A stretch of DNA of 64,000 nt from Pleurodeles waltl (Eukaryota > Chordata > Amphibia > Caudata > Salamandridae): NCBI RefSeq assembly GCF_031143425.1, contig NC_090447.1, positions 132,327,106-132,391,105 on the forward strand. Direction: 5' to 3'. Below, one piece after another: positions 53,860 to 64,000 of this stretch. The notes beneath the pieces are model-generated. The model had not been told where the DNA came from, searched no databases, and saw only the letters and a list, made by a program, of their open reading frames with translations. A program made the position numbers and the translations under genes. Position 1 is the first letter of the stretch, and the number at the start of each line of letters is the position of its first letter.

Positions 53860-54420
53860 TTCACTACCATTGCCTCAACAAAACCTGGTTTGGGTTTGAA
53901 ACCATCAGATGAAAGGGTATGGCCAAGATAATCCACTTCCTTGACAACACAAAAATACACTTATCTTTCCTCAGAGTTATAACTTTTTCATGCAATGTGT
54001 TCAAAACAAGCCGTAAAGTAAATTTGTGCTCTTCTACAGTCTTAGCAATGCCAAGATATCTTCTTGGAATACCAGAAAATGTTTTATTTCATGGAAAATG
54101 TTAGTCATTACCTTTTGAAACACAAATGCAACAGAGGCAAGGCCAAAATGGCATCCTACAAAATTGGAATGTGCCATCAGATGTTGCAAAAGCTGTTAAA
54201 TGATGTGATTCAGCCACTTTTAAGTCCAATTTAGTGTACCATTTAGCCTGACCCACAACTGTGATCAGATCTTTTATGTGTGGAAATGGAAGCTTTTCCA
54301 CCCGTATTGCATTGTTCACACTTTTCAGATCAATACATAAGCTTAACTCTCCTGCTCTCTTTTTGTTAGAACCCCAGGAGACAACTATAAAGTGGAATCC
54401 TTTGACTTAATTATGCCTTC
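53860..54420 (-). pseudogene. Gypsy reverse transcriptase remnant
   Basis: 54101-54319 reads VEKLPFPHIKDLITVVGQAK, WYTKLDLK, then LTAFATSDGTFQFCRMPF, the finger/palm part of Gypsy RT with a small deletion before SHHLTAF (the AYHQV region is lost). The next part, with the catalytic box, is out of frame (about 54000-54100). KISVFLCCQ and a LGHTL-like thumb piece follow near 53910-53960. Inactive. Confidence 0.8.
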
Positions 54421-54884
54421 CTGTTGCATTTTGGACAAAACGTTTGATTAATCACCTCTCACATTTAAAGGAACATTATACAATTTATGTTTAATGGATG
54501 TGCATCCCTCCTTTACTTTAATTGCTTGTTTAAAGTTTTTAATTTCACCCATCTCAGCTGCGAATACCTTGGGGGAAATCTGAAAGTCAATGAACATTTT
54601 GATTGGTAACCACACCCCCAAAGTCATGACAATCGTCTAGTATAACTGGTGGTTCTCTTCCAGGTCTTAAAATAATGCCAAAATCAGCCTGGTACCACCA
54701 GCCAAGTATTTAAAATCCTTTTTTTTGTTACATACACTTTTCCTTTGATTTCTGTATTGGAAAATCCCATTGTTGCCAGAATTAACCTTGTAAATGAATT
54801 CTACTCCCATCAAAAGCTGTAGTTACCACATCTGGAGGTAGAAATACTTGGTCAGACCATTTTTTCATGGAAGTTAGTGATATC

Positions 54885-54940
54885 AATAATGGTTATCCTG
54901 GTGTCAGAATCAACTAACGGGGATATTGTTTGCTCAATAA
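54885..54940 (-). pseudogene. Gypsy protease remnant
   Basis: The minus strand reads SPLVDSDTRITIID where the related plus-strand copy has PLIDTGACITIV, so the DTG active site has become DSD. It lies between gag and RT as expected. Confidence 0.6.
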
Positions 54941-55036
54941 TAATCGCCACTAATGGATCATTGTAACACTTGGTATAACTCTCACCTTCTGCTTTTACTA
55001 CATCTACTGCTAGCACCAATTTCTCTAATTTGTTTT

Positions 55037-55861
55037 CTACAACTTGTATAGTGTCACCAGAATCCTAACTTTGAACAGCATGAAGAGACACACCTGTAGC
55101 ATTACCTCTATCTCCCCCGTGGTGTCTGCCACCTCTGCATACCTTTCTGAGTTTGCAGATTTCTGTGATACTACAGGACATTTTTTGAAGGTATGTACAT
55201 GATACAATGAACTGCACCTGAAGCATTGAGGTTTGGTACCTCCTTGTCTTTTGGGTGAAATTGTAGACCCAGACTGCTGATGACTTAGCTGCTGACCTTC
55301 ATTATTACTCTGGTACACACTAGCAGCATGTTCCAAACTACTTTCTAACTGTTTCAAATCTTCCCTTGAAGGCTCAATGCTTATGGCTATATTGATAACT
55401 TTGTCAAGAGTGGGCATTTTACAAGCTAACATCCTTTCTTGAATTTTGTTTTTAACTACACTTCCTACCAACTGATCCCTTATACATTGTGTCATGAAAT
55501 TCTTGAAATCACAACAAGAAGCCAACACTTTTAGAATGGTTATATATGTGTCAGTTGACTCAGTAGGTGCTTGCACTTTTGTAAAGAATTGGTGTCTACA
55601 TACAACAAGATTACCTTTGCAGGCAAAATGAATTTCTAACTGCTTGACAGCACTTTGTTATTCATCTAACACTTCATACTCTGCAGACAATTTCAGGCAA
55701 ATGTTCAAAAATATTTTTCCCCTCAACTTTTTTTTCTGACAGAATTTTGGACCATCAGTGGCATCTAGATATGCACTAAACAACCTGATCCAAATCTGCC
55801 ATTTTAAGGTTGGTTATCCAGGTTTTTGGAGAAAAGGTGCTAGTGGTGTTGCAGTTTGCAT
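55037..55861 (-). pseudogene. gag: Gypsy gag with one zinc-knuckle-like motif
   Basis: Starts near 55861 (MQTATPLAPFLQKPG), 545 bp downstream of the 5' LTR end. The main ORF 55037-55576 has IRDQLVGSVVKNKIQERML and DKVINIAISIEPSREDLKQL, matching the plus-strand copy at 59.7-59.9 kb. A CFRCSSLYHVHTFKKC motif (CX2CX4HX6C) is a nucleic-acid-binding zinc knuckle. The second knuckle of the related copy is frameshifted here. Stops near the N-terminus break the frame. Confidence 0.8.
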
Positions 55862-56421
55862 CTGGTTGAAACAAAATAAGTTGCTCCAAATAAACGCACA
55901 CACAATAAAGTTACTTAAAAATATTGACACAGAATTAAAGTCTAAATATGTATCAAACTGTAAATACCAGATGTGAATACTACACAATATATCCAATAAA
56001 AAGCATGAGTAAGAAGAGTACAGTAGATACCAAGTAATTCAGATAGAGCTGCAAATATAGATGAAGAGTGCTAATCGCTGTTGGTGTGTTTATGCACTGC
56101 TATTCTCATGGACTTGAGTGTGCTAATTGCTGCAAATAAAGTCGGGTAACTGTAAGCGTGCCGATCAATGTCAGCACAACATTCCAAACATCACCAATAA
56201 GCATGATATTCGCTGTTAGCATGACATATGCCTAGTAGGAGGCACTGATGAATAACACAGTTCATGTAATGATACGTAATGCACAAGCATGCTATTCACT
56301 GTGAGCACATAGATTCCCAAGCAGGTGGCACTGCTGTGTAAGTGATATTGAAATGTAGTATTGGTCTCCTGGGCTCATAAAAATTAAAGCCAATACCATC
56401 CAATCTCCTCGTCGCCAAATA

Positions 56422-56673
56422 TGAAGTGGTACTGATCACGAAGTCTCATGAAAGGTAAGTACATTTTCCTTTATTGGCAAAACATTCAAATAAATATAAG
56501 TTGCATGAAGACAGAACTCAGGAGATGGCATCCAGTCCCTACAACTCCTCTGTCCATATCACATCAACATTACAATAAGTCTAGAAAACTATGTCATCTT
56601 CCATGTCAGAGCTAATACCTTGCCAACATACACATATGAAACCGGACTATACCACGAGGTGTTCTCAGTAACA
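56422..56673 (-). repeat. 5' LTR of minus-strand Gypsy
   Basis: On the minus strand it starts TGTTACTGAG and ends CACTTCA just before TATTTGGCGACGAGG. It pairs with 52457-52717. Confidence 0.8.
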
Positions 56674-58520
56674 ATCCCAAGTAGTAGCTACAAATATTGT
56701 AGAAATTTTGTAAAGAAGTAACTTCTGAACCTCTGAAATGAAGAGATGGTCTATGCAATTAATAATTGCCCACTGGAGTAGGGGAGCTAGATTGAGTTGT
56801 CCCTTAGCACAAAGAGTGCATTGGCTACTTTTTGTCCTGTTTCTGTCTGTGTTTTGTAACAAATTGAACCCAGAGAGTTGGTGGTTGTGGATTTTAGCAT
56901 GCTGTAGGAGTCAAAAGGACAGCAGACATATCTCTATGAGTCTAAGAGCCTAGTGTCAGGCATAAAGACATGCGCTAACCCGTGGTATGCACAATCCTGT
57001 GAGAATGTTAGTGCACCTGACCTTAATAAGTAAACTTACAAGGGCACACAAATAGGTCGATGAACCTTTTGACTCGCAATTAAGATGTTCTCACCATAGC
57101 TCCAGTACATTAGCAATAATCAATACACAATAATCAACAATCATTAGTAATCAATAAAATCATTAATCGATGGAGTCAGTAATTGTCACGCACCATGACA
57201 TTTCAGTCATGACTAACCACACCTTTAGTAAAAGTTTAAATATTTATTTCCCTATATTACCAATGCTAAGGTCATGTAGGTTAATCTGAAAAGCAAATGA
57301 AACATGCAGAAACAACACTGGTTGTCCAGAGCGGCGGAAGAAACTAATCTAATCAAAGCTTGAACTATAACACATTCTAAGGTTATGGTGCAAATCAATA
57401 GCAAAGTCAACTGCGTCAGCGAAATGAAGTACATGAAGTTTAGCAGAGAAAATCATCAAGCATTAGTCCCTGTTATCATAAGTGAGGATCCTTAACTAAC
57501 GTCAGATTAGCATCGGCATGTTGGGCTTCATGCAAAACAATTTAGTAACACAAATTTGGAAAAACATCTAACTATCTAACTATGGTTCCATCAAAATAGC
57601 GCAGGTGGTACCTAGAAAGAAGAGGCAAATATGCATGGTAATCACAGATCGAAATATACCTATCCTCATGGTGGATCAGCAACGCAGAATCAGTCTCCGT
57701 CCTCATGACATCAGTCTATCAGCAAGGCATCAGGCTTCAGCATCAGAAATTAAAAGGGCAAAGTCATTAAGCATTAAAGTTAAGCACGTCTTTAGTAAAG
57801 ATGCATATGAAAATAATGACCTCTCGGTCAGGAATATATGGGCTGAATGACTGTCTTCTCTCTGTGCAGTGTCGTTATATTAAAGTTACCTAAACTATCC
57901 CCTAAATCCCTATTGGTCAGTTAATCGTATGTTTGCAATCTGTCCAATAAAACTACTATCCCAAATCTATGAATTCTAATATTTCTCTGTTCTCATATTG
58001 TTGATTGGTTCGTCTTGCGATGTCCTCATCATCCAGCTTGCCGGGTAACAACATTGTTTTAGCTTCTACTCTAGTCAGTATCTTTAATGTTCTTGTCCTG
58101 GGAAAGTCAGTCTCACAAACATTACACATAAAATGTTTCATTAGCAAGAACATCATCTCCTAGCAGTCAGTTCTCACGAAAAGCTTCCGTTATGAGCACA
58201 TTTAAACAATACAATCGACATTTCACAGTTTAATTCACTTGTTCAGCATTTTGACTAAACGCTTAGAAATACAGCTTTTATATGAGGCCTGGCAAGTAGG
58301 CCAAGACACTCGCTAAGTTAAGGCCTACAATTAATAAAGGTAAAGCATACTTCATAACCCTCAATATGACATATTACTGCATTAGTCGAACATATATTCA
58401 ATATTTCATAAGTATTATTAATTGATTTGTAAAATTCTTTATCATTGGTGGCCATTCTTTGTGATCACATTTTCAAATGTGTATTATTTTCTACTTTATT
58501 ACATTTTCTACATAAACATA
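56674..58520. other. Spacer between the two Gypsy elements, possible solo LTR
   Basis: No coding signal. A minus-strand AATAAA (near 57241) and a TATAAAAGC-like box (near 58277, minus) at a distance of about 1 kb could belong to a long solo LTR, but no ends can be shown. Confidence 0.3.
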
Positions 58521-58712
58521 TGTGGTGATGTTGCTAGGTGGCACTGATGGGAGTCGCATGGAACATCATGACACTGTGTGTTTATGATGTCATAGTGTTC
58601 CAAGTGTCATTGAGACAGTTATTTTATCTGTGCCCCTTTTACATGAAAGCTGTCATCTATCTTCCGAAATAAACACACACAGAAGAAATTGTACAGTGTT
58701 TGTATCATTTCA
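58521..58712 (+). repeat. 5' LTR of plus-strand Gypsy
   Basis: Starts TGTGGTGATGTTGCTAGG and ends TCATTTCA, with AATAAA at 58668-58673. It is followed by TAGTGACAACGAGGATC, the Gypsy PBS-proximal motif (compare GGCGACGAGGA at 56410). The partner LTR would be outside the window. Confidence 0.7.
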
Positions 58713-59385
58713 TAGTGACAACGAGGATCAATAACGAAGAAAAGGAAGATTGGACTCTGTTCTCAGGAGGAGAAGGTGGATCGGCCATTGGATTAAGGAG
58801 GATCGGCTGTTTTATGTGGATCAGGAGATCTTGGCTGTTGTTTGTGAGCATTTTGCTTCACACTGTGAGTTTTATTTACTGGAGACAGAGATTTGTATTA
58901 AAAGCTCCAGCTGAAGTGCGTCTCGGTAACGCGCAGGTCTAAGTGCATTTCATTAACGCGCAAGCTGTTCACGCAGACAGTTGCAGAGTACCGGTTTTCC
59001 TATGTGCTGTATTCTATGAGCGTGAAGTACGGCACATTTATCCAAGTCAAATAGACATCGCATCTGCTAATTCTTTTTGTCCAATTTCTGCACATAGCGA
59101 AGGAAGCAGAATCTACTTACCAAAGTGGGGTTTCTATGTCGTCTTCATTTCACACGATCTGCCGGTGGTAGAACAATGACATAGAAAGTGGACTTGTTTA
59201 TTTTAACAGTTCAGCCATCTTGGATTGTTTTTTTTTGTGAAACAAGTGTTGTCATCTAACAGATGTTTCTTATATGTCAATTTCAAAAAGAAAAATACAA
59301 GACATTGTAGATTGGATGTTTCTCCTGCAAGGTTGCAATAAAGGCACAACAGCAGTGTAACAGCAGTAGTGTAACATTTCTTATA
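58713..59385. other. Gypsy leader region
   Basis: The untranslated leader between LTR and gag. Two ORFs of about 80 codons (58700-58942, 58943-59179) have no family features. Confidence 0.4.
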
Positions 59386-60405
59386 ATGCAGAAAATGTCA
59401 CCTCCAGCACCTTTTCTACAAGATCCCGGAGATCCTCCCCTTGAATGATAACTATGGCTATGATCTTTTAAAGCTTATCTAGGAGCCATTGATGGTCAAA
59501 AATTCAGACCAGAAAGGAAGACAAGTTTAATGTATTACTATTTGGGTGTTGAGGGACAGAACATTTTTGATCACTTGCCAGCTTATGAAGTGGGCGATGA
59601 AGAAGAGTTGGATGAATTTGACATGGCAATTGCACAATTAGACAAGTATTTTGTTAAAACAAAGAATATTGTTGTACACAGATATACATTTTTCACCAGG
59701 TCACAAAATCCCAATGAGAGCATTGATATGTTTATTACAGCACTGAAAGTTCTAGCTGCTAAATGTGAAGTTGAGAATTTTACATCTCAACTTATCAGAG
59801 ATCAACTAGTAGCTAGATGTCATTCCAAAAGGATTCAAGAAAAATTACTAATGTGTAAAGACCCTTCATTAGACAAAACTATTGACATCGCAACAAGCAT
59901 TGAGTGTTCTTTGGAAGATGCTAAACAGTTAGAAGTATCTTTGTCAAATACTACAATTTCTGGAGCAGTGAGCAGTGTGCAGAGTAGTGATAACAGGAAA
60001 CATTTGCGTTCTGAAAAAAAACAAGAAGCATCTTCTGGTTTGAGAAGCACTATTCAATTCAAGAATAATCAGAGGATTATTTGCTACAGATGTGGGTCTT
60101 CGGCCCATGTTTCCTCATTTAAGAACTGTCGAGCGGTGAATCAACTGTGTGGAAACTGTGGTAAAATGGGACATTTCTCAAGAGTTTGTAGGAGTGCCAA
60201 GAAAAATAATGTCCGTTGTGTGCTCAGTGAGGATGTGGGAAACGGTTTTGCAGACCATGACAACAATGAATACGTGTTAGTGGTCAAAGAAACAACAACA
60301 CCGACAAACAAAGTAGTGGTAGATCCGGACATTGATGCGACAATAGAAGGTGTAATAGTTAAACCTTTGATAGATACAGGAGCTTGTATCACCATTGTGT
60401 CATAA
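59386..60405 (+). pseudogene. gag: Gypsy gag-protease
   Basis: Starts MQKMSPPAPFLQDPG at 59386. A frame change occurs before the long ORF (59530-60405). That ORF has the capsid-like region (IRDQLVARCHSKRIQEKLL, then DIATSIECSLEDAKQLE), two zinc knuckles (CYRCGSSAHVSSFKNC, CX2CX4HX6C; and CGNCGKMGHFSRVC, a perfect CX2CX4HX4C) and, at its end, the aspartic protease motif PLIDTGACITIVS. The protease is cut by a TAA at 60403-60405. Gag and protease in one frame is typical of this Gypsy type. Confidence 0.85.
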
Positions 60406-60606
60406 GGAAAATTTCATGAATTTTGGGCTTCCAAGACTCTTCTTCCTCCTGATGTTTCTACTGTTGCTTTGGAAGAAAGCAAAATTGAATTGATTGGCTA
60501 TTTTTGGGCATCATTGGGTATTCTATATGACGTTATTCAGGGAAAGGTTTATGTAGCAAAAAGGGGTATCAATGTTTTGGGCTTAGTTCATCAAGCTTAA
60601 TTTAAC

Positions 60607-61520
60607 TTGATTAGCAAACCTGGTGGAGACAAACCTGTTTCCATTGATAAAAGTGGTGCGAATTCTGTTCAAACTGCACCAACAGTATGCAATTGGTTAA
60701 AGAAATTCAAAATGTTATTTCAAGAACAGTTGCGAAAAATAACCAATTTTACACACACAATAAAGCTGAAACAAAATGCGATTTGTGTGAAACACAAATT
60801 AAGGAATGTACCTTTGAGTATAAGAACAGACTTATCCAAGCTTTTAAAGGACATATGCAAACAAGGCATAATTGAGGAGGTGGAAGTGACTTTATGGTTA
60901 TCCCCTATTGTTCTAGCTAAGAAAAGAAAAGGGGACCTGACAATGTGTGTGGATTTGAGGAGTTTAAATGAGGCAATTTGGGTGGATAGTTTCCTCTTAC
61001 TATGGATGGATGACTTGATCACGAAAGTTGGTTCATCTAGCTGGCTTACGAAACTCGACTTAAAGTCTGCCTATCATCAAGTAGAAATGGATGTAGATTC
61101 CAGACATTTAACGGCTTTTATCACCCCTGATGGAACTTTTCAGTTTTGCAGGTTACCCTTCGGCTTAGCGTCAGCAGCTGCAGTTTTTTCAGAGACTTAT
61201 GTCTGACATGTGGTAGTTTTTCAGAATGACATTTTGTTTTTTTCAGATAGTGAAGAAGCACATGATAAGATTCTGGAAGATGTAATTAGCACATTAGACG
61301 ATAGAGGTGTGACTTTAAGAAAGGATAAATGTATTTTCAAATCTAGGGAAATTGAGTATCTAGGTCATGTTTTATCAAAACAGGGCATTAAACTAAGGCC
61401 AGGTTTAGTAAAGAGCATTTTGGAAGCTCCCGCTCCAAAAACTAGAGAACAATTATTGTCTTTTCTTGGTTTATGTAAATTTTATGCCAAATTTTTAAAA
61501 GACTTTGCAAAGAACACTGA
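60607..61520 (+). pseudogene. pol: Gypsy reverse transcriptase
   Basis: 60607-61206 encodes fingers and palm: KHKLRNVPLSIRTDLSKLLK, SPIVLAKKRKGDL, CVDLRSLNEAI, KLDLKSAYHQVEMD, LTAFITPDGTFQFCRLPFG. A TGA follows (61204-61206) and the ORF resumes at 61210. The catalytic box reads FQNDILFF where YQDDILFF is expected, so the second catalytic aspartate pair is broken (D to N). The thumb is intact: LRKDKCIFKSREIEYLGHVL and SFLGLCKFYAKFLKDFAKN. It ends at the MITE at 61521. Confidence 0.9.
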
Positions 61521-62170
61521 GGGGGTCATTCTGACCCTGGCGGTCTTGGACCGCCATGGTCACGAATGACGGAAGCACCGCCAACAGGCTGGCGGTGCTT
61601 CAAATGGCATTCTGACCGCAGCGGTAAAGCCGCGGTCGCCCTGCCGGGGCCGGCGGTATTCTGCCGTTTTTGCCCCGGCTGGGAGAATCCGCAAGGGCAG
61701 CGCTACAAGCAGCGCTGCCCTGGGGATTCTGACCCGCGTACCGCCAGCCTGTTTCTGGCGGTTTTCACCGCCAGGAAGAGACTGGCGGTAAGGGGTGTCC
61801 TGGGGCCCCTGGGGGCCCCTGCACTGCCCATGCCAGTGGCATGAGCAGTGCAGGGGCCCCCTAACAGGGCCCCGGTCAGCTTTTCACTGTCTACCTAGCA
61901 GACAGTGAAAAGCGCGACGGGTGCAACTGCACCCGTCGCACCGCCGCAACACCGCCGGCTCCATTCGGAGCCGGCTCCTGTGTTGCGGCCTCATTCCCGC
62001 TGGGCCGGCGGGCGCTAACTTGGTTAGTGCCCGCCGGCCCAGCGGTAATGTTGGAATGGGGACCGCGGAAATTTGGTCACATGGCGGCCAAATGGCGGTT
62101 TCCGCCTGGCGGGCGGCGGTAGCCGCCTGGCGGGCGGCGGTAGCCGCCCGCCAGAGTTGGAATCACCCCC
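61521..62170. mobile_element. GC-rich 650-bp MITE in Gypsy pol, TSD TGA
   Basis: Ends are GGGGGTCATTCTGACCCTGGCGG and, inward from 62170 on the reverse strand, GGGGGTGATTCCAACTCTGGCGG. TGA flanks both sides (61518-61520 and 62171-62173). The interior is GC-rich with large hairpins (GGGGCCCCTGCACTGCC with its complement at 61805-61860; GGCGGGCGCTAACTTGG around 62006) and a duplicated GCCTGGCGGGCGGCGGTA unit (62106-62150). TIR style and 3-bp duplication indicate a Harbinger derivative. Confidence 0.9.
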
Positions 62171-62173
62171 TGA

Positions 62174-62503
62174 ATGTTTTAGAACTGTGTTAAAAAAGTT
62201 CAATTTTTATGGTCAGATGAGTGTGACAGGATGTTTGAATTAATCAAACGAGAAATTGTCAAAGCTCCGGCTTTACAGCCCTTTTCAGAGGGGTAGAACA
62301 CAGTTGTGACAGTGAATGCATGCGAGTATGGTTTAGGTGCTGTGTTGTCACAATTTTCAAATGAAGGAAGCGAGGGAACTATAGGGTTTGCTTCAAGAAC
62401 TTTACCGCAGCTTGAACGTAAGTACTCAGTGATTGAAAAATAACTTTTGGCTTGCGCGTGGAGTGTAGAAAAGTTTAAGCAATATCTACAGGGCAGACAT
62501 TTT
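62174..62503 (+). pseudogene. pol: Gypsy RNase H (partial)
   Basis: Continues the pol reading after the MITE: FELIKREIVKAPALQPFSEG, VNACEYGLGAVLSQFSNEGS, IGFASRTLPQLERKYSVIEK, LACAWSVEKFKQYLQGRHF. Stops are at the position after SEG and after EK. The domain is truncated by the Harbinger element at 62504. Confidence 0.85.
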
Positions 62504-62798
62504 GAGCCAGATGTAGCAAACATTTGCGAATCGCAAATGGCCCGATTCGCTATTTGCAACCTCGCAAAATTTGAAATGGGATGCAAAATTCCCATTTCCG
62601 AAGTGCAAATAGCGATGCGAGCCATTACAGACTCGCAAAATTTGCAACCTGATTTTGCGAGTCGCAAAGAGGAAGTCGCAAATTGCGAGTCGCAAACCAT
62701 ATGCAAAAGCCAGTCGCAAATTGTGACAAGTCGCAAAAAGCCTATTTTGCACATCCAGATTACCACTGATTCAGAGCAGGTGGTAACCAGAACCGAAG

Positions 62799-62806
62799 TA
62801 TAAAAG
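62799..62806 (+). promoter_or_regulatory. TATA box of the second-family Harbinger transposase
   Basis: TATAAAAG lies 38 bp upstream of the first ATG (62837), implying a very short leader. Confidence 0.65.
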
Positions 62807-62836
62807 GAGACCCAGAAGGCATCTGGGTTACTCAAA

Positions 62837-64000
62837 ATGGCTGAACTGTATATGATAGCATGGAGGAGGAGAGTGCAGGCCGCCCAGCAGAGGAGGAGGA
62901 AGAGGCAGAGACAGGAGAGGATATACCGAACCAGGCAGACCCTATTTCAACAAACTGAGGAGGAGATTTATGACAAATATAGACTGAGCAGTGCTGCAAT
63001 TTTAGAATTAATTGAACTACTTAATCCGCAGCTTGACCGACAGACAATGCGCGGCTGCCCCATCCCTACACATGTGCAAGTGCCCTGCTCACTGCACCTC
63101 TTGGCCTCGGGTAGCTATCAGAGGGTGACTGCTGTGGCAGGTGGGGTATCCCAAAGTTCACTCTCATGATTCTTCAGATCATTCCTAGATGCCATACTCA
63201 CGCACATGTCCAGATATATATACCTACCCAGGGATGAGGCAGAAATTAACAGCACTAAGTTTGAATTCTACAGAATTGCCAACTTCCCCCATGTAATAGG
63301 GTGTGTGAACGGGACACATATACAAATCTGCCCTCCTGCAAATCTGGAATATGTGTTCCGCAATGGAAATGTATTCACTCTCTCAACATCCAGGTGGTAT
63401 GTGATGCACATAATGTCACTACTGACATTGTAGCTAAATTTCCAGGGAGTACACATGACTCATACATATTCAGGCACAGTGGGATATACCAACACCTAGA
63501 ACGTGGGGAGTTTGGAGACGGATATCTATTAGGTATTGCTGAATACACCCTGAAGCCTTACATACAGGTCACTGTGGAAACCGTTCATGCCCTGCTAAAA
63601 AAAAATATTTTTGTCAAACAGGTGACAGTGCATATGCTCTGAGACCATGGATACTTACCCCATACCTAACACCTGGCAATGAGAACGAAAGGCGATATAA
63701 CAGTGCCCATCGGCGGACCAGAACTGTCATTGAGAGGACATTTGGCTTGTTAAAGGCAAGATTCAGGTGCCTCCACAAAAGTGGAGGTGCACTTCAGTAT
63801 GCCCCAGAAACAGCATGCAAGATTGTCGCCGCCTGTGCAATCCTACACAACATTGCCACCAGACGTGGCCCACATCTCACCCCTGAAGACACAGACATGG
63901 AGGATGAGGAGCAGGAGCTACCACATCGACAGACTGGGGATAGAAGCATCGCAAATCAAGGCAGACAGAGATGGAAGCACATTGCACCCCAATACGTTGG
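62837..64000 (+). pseudogene. HARBI1-like transposase, second family, disrupted and incomplete
   Basis: Starts MAELYMIAWRRRVQAAQQRR with an Arg-rich N-terminus. It continues with EEEIYDKYRLSSAAILELIE and an in-frame TGA at 63167-63169. The first catalytic motif reads IGCVNGTHIQICPP: asparagine replaces the catalytic aspartate. After a frameshift near 63380 come CIHSLNIQVVCDAHN and FPGSTHDSYIFRHSGI (second aspartate). An 89-bp GT-AG intron (63533-63621) separates DGYLLG from DSAYALRPWILTPYL. The glutamate is in RTVIERTFGLLKARFRCLH. The acidic C-terminus (EDTDMEDEEQELP) runs to the window edge. Inactive. Confidence 0.88.

Larger units (their letters stand above)
52457..56673 (-). mobile_element. 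LTR/Gypsy retrotransposon with both LTRs, decayed
   Basis: Two LTRs of 252 and 261 bp in the same orientation bound gag, protease, RT and integrase remnants in Ty3/Gypsy order on the minus strand. The PBS-proximal sequence TTTGGCGACGAGGAG (56407-56421) follows the 5' LTR. The LTRs differ at many sites, so the insertion is old. No clear target duplication remains (ATTTG against ATCCC). Confidence 0.85.
58521..62503 (+). mobile_element. LTR/Gypsy retrotransposon, plus strand, interrupted twice
   Basis: Same clade as the 52.4-56.7 kb element but in opposite orientation. In order: LTR, gag-protease (59386-60405), RT (60607-61520), MITE, RNase H (62180-62503). It then breaks at the Harbinger element starting at 62504. 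Frames are better preserved than in the minus copy, so it is probably younger. Confidence 0.85.
62504..64000 (+). mobile_element. Harbinger transposon of a second family, left end to window edge
   Basis: Begins GAGCCAGATGTAGCAAACATTTGCG, the same end type as the MITEs at 34202 and 15984. Its first 300 bp are rich in GCAAATTGCGAGTCGCAAA-type palindromes. A promoter and a transposase follow. The right end lies beyond the window. Confidence 0.85.

Noticed and set aside
62200..62835. 211-codon minus-strand ORF
   Set aside because: Spans the Gypsy RNase H and the palindromic Harbinger end in antisense; repeated ICDSQF-like peptides come from the GCAAATCGCAAA repeats.
1..64000. Host gene or conserved non-coding gene
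   Set aside because: No ORF or spliced structure outside transposons showed recognisable host protein motifs; tRNA and rRNA signatures were not seen.

Overview
This window looks like transposon-dense intergenic DNA from a very large vertebrate genome. The mix of DIRS-like, Penelope-like, Ty3/Gypsy, retrovirus-like and PIF/Harbinger elements, with Harbinger and its short derivatives so prominent, fits a salamander, most likely a newt. That assignment is an inference from repeat content. I found no host protein-coding gene, rRNA or tRNA. Almost every coding-looking stretch is a broken transposon gene.

Layout. 1-4820: endogenous retrovirus on the minus strand (integrase, RNase H, RT and protease remnants, gag, primer-binding-like site, one LTR). 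About 5140-8940: Harbinger copy 1, with its transposase on the minus strand and a Myb/SANT-like gene on the plus strand. 9509-13451: DNA transposon-like unit bounded by TTAA, containing palindromic tandem repeats. 13.5-17.5 kb: several MITE-like repeats. 18.36-19.87 kb: Gypsy pol fragment. 20.1-25.8 kb: Penelope-like element (RT plus GIY-YIG endonuclease) carrying a 191-bp hairpin MITE. 25.8-35.5 kb: interspersed repeats, a 440-bp-arm inverted repeat and a 718-bp palindromic MITE. 35.5-51.6 kb: DIRS-like element on the minus strand (gag, RT/RNase H, tyrosine recombinase), split by a MITE, a probable solo LTR and a region of about 9.7 kb. That last region contains Harbinger copy 2 (40866-49331). 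52457-56673: complete but decayed LTR/Gypsy on the minus strand. 58521-62503: related Gypsy on the plus strand, hit by a GC-rich MITE (61521-62170) and by a third, different Harbinger element (62504 to the window end).

The most interesting system is the large Harbinger family. Copy 2 is about 8.5 kb and carries three genes: a transposase with a tiny arginine-rich first exon, a Myb/SANT-like gene lying antisense inside the roughly 4.3-kb first intron of the transposase, and a second Myb/SANT-like gene beyond the transposase in convergent orientation. Copy 1 independently shows the same nested layout. Exon lengths match exactly (83 nt for transposase exon 1; 114 and 271 nt for Myb exons 1 and 2), as do intron positions, and a homologous minisatellite sits at the same place. 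Both copies have premature stops, so neither looks autonomous as sequenced. Several short MITEs here have ends related to the Harbinger ends.
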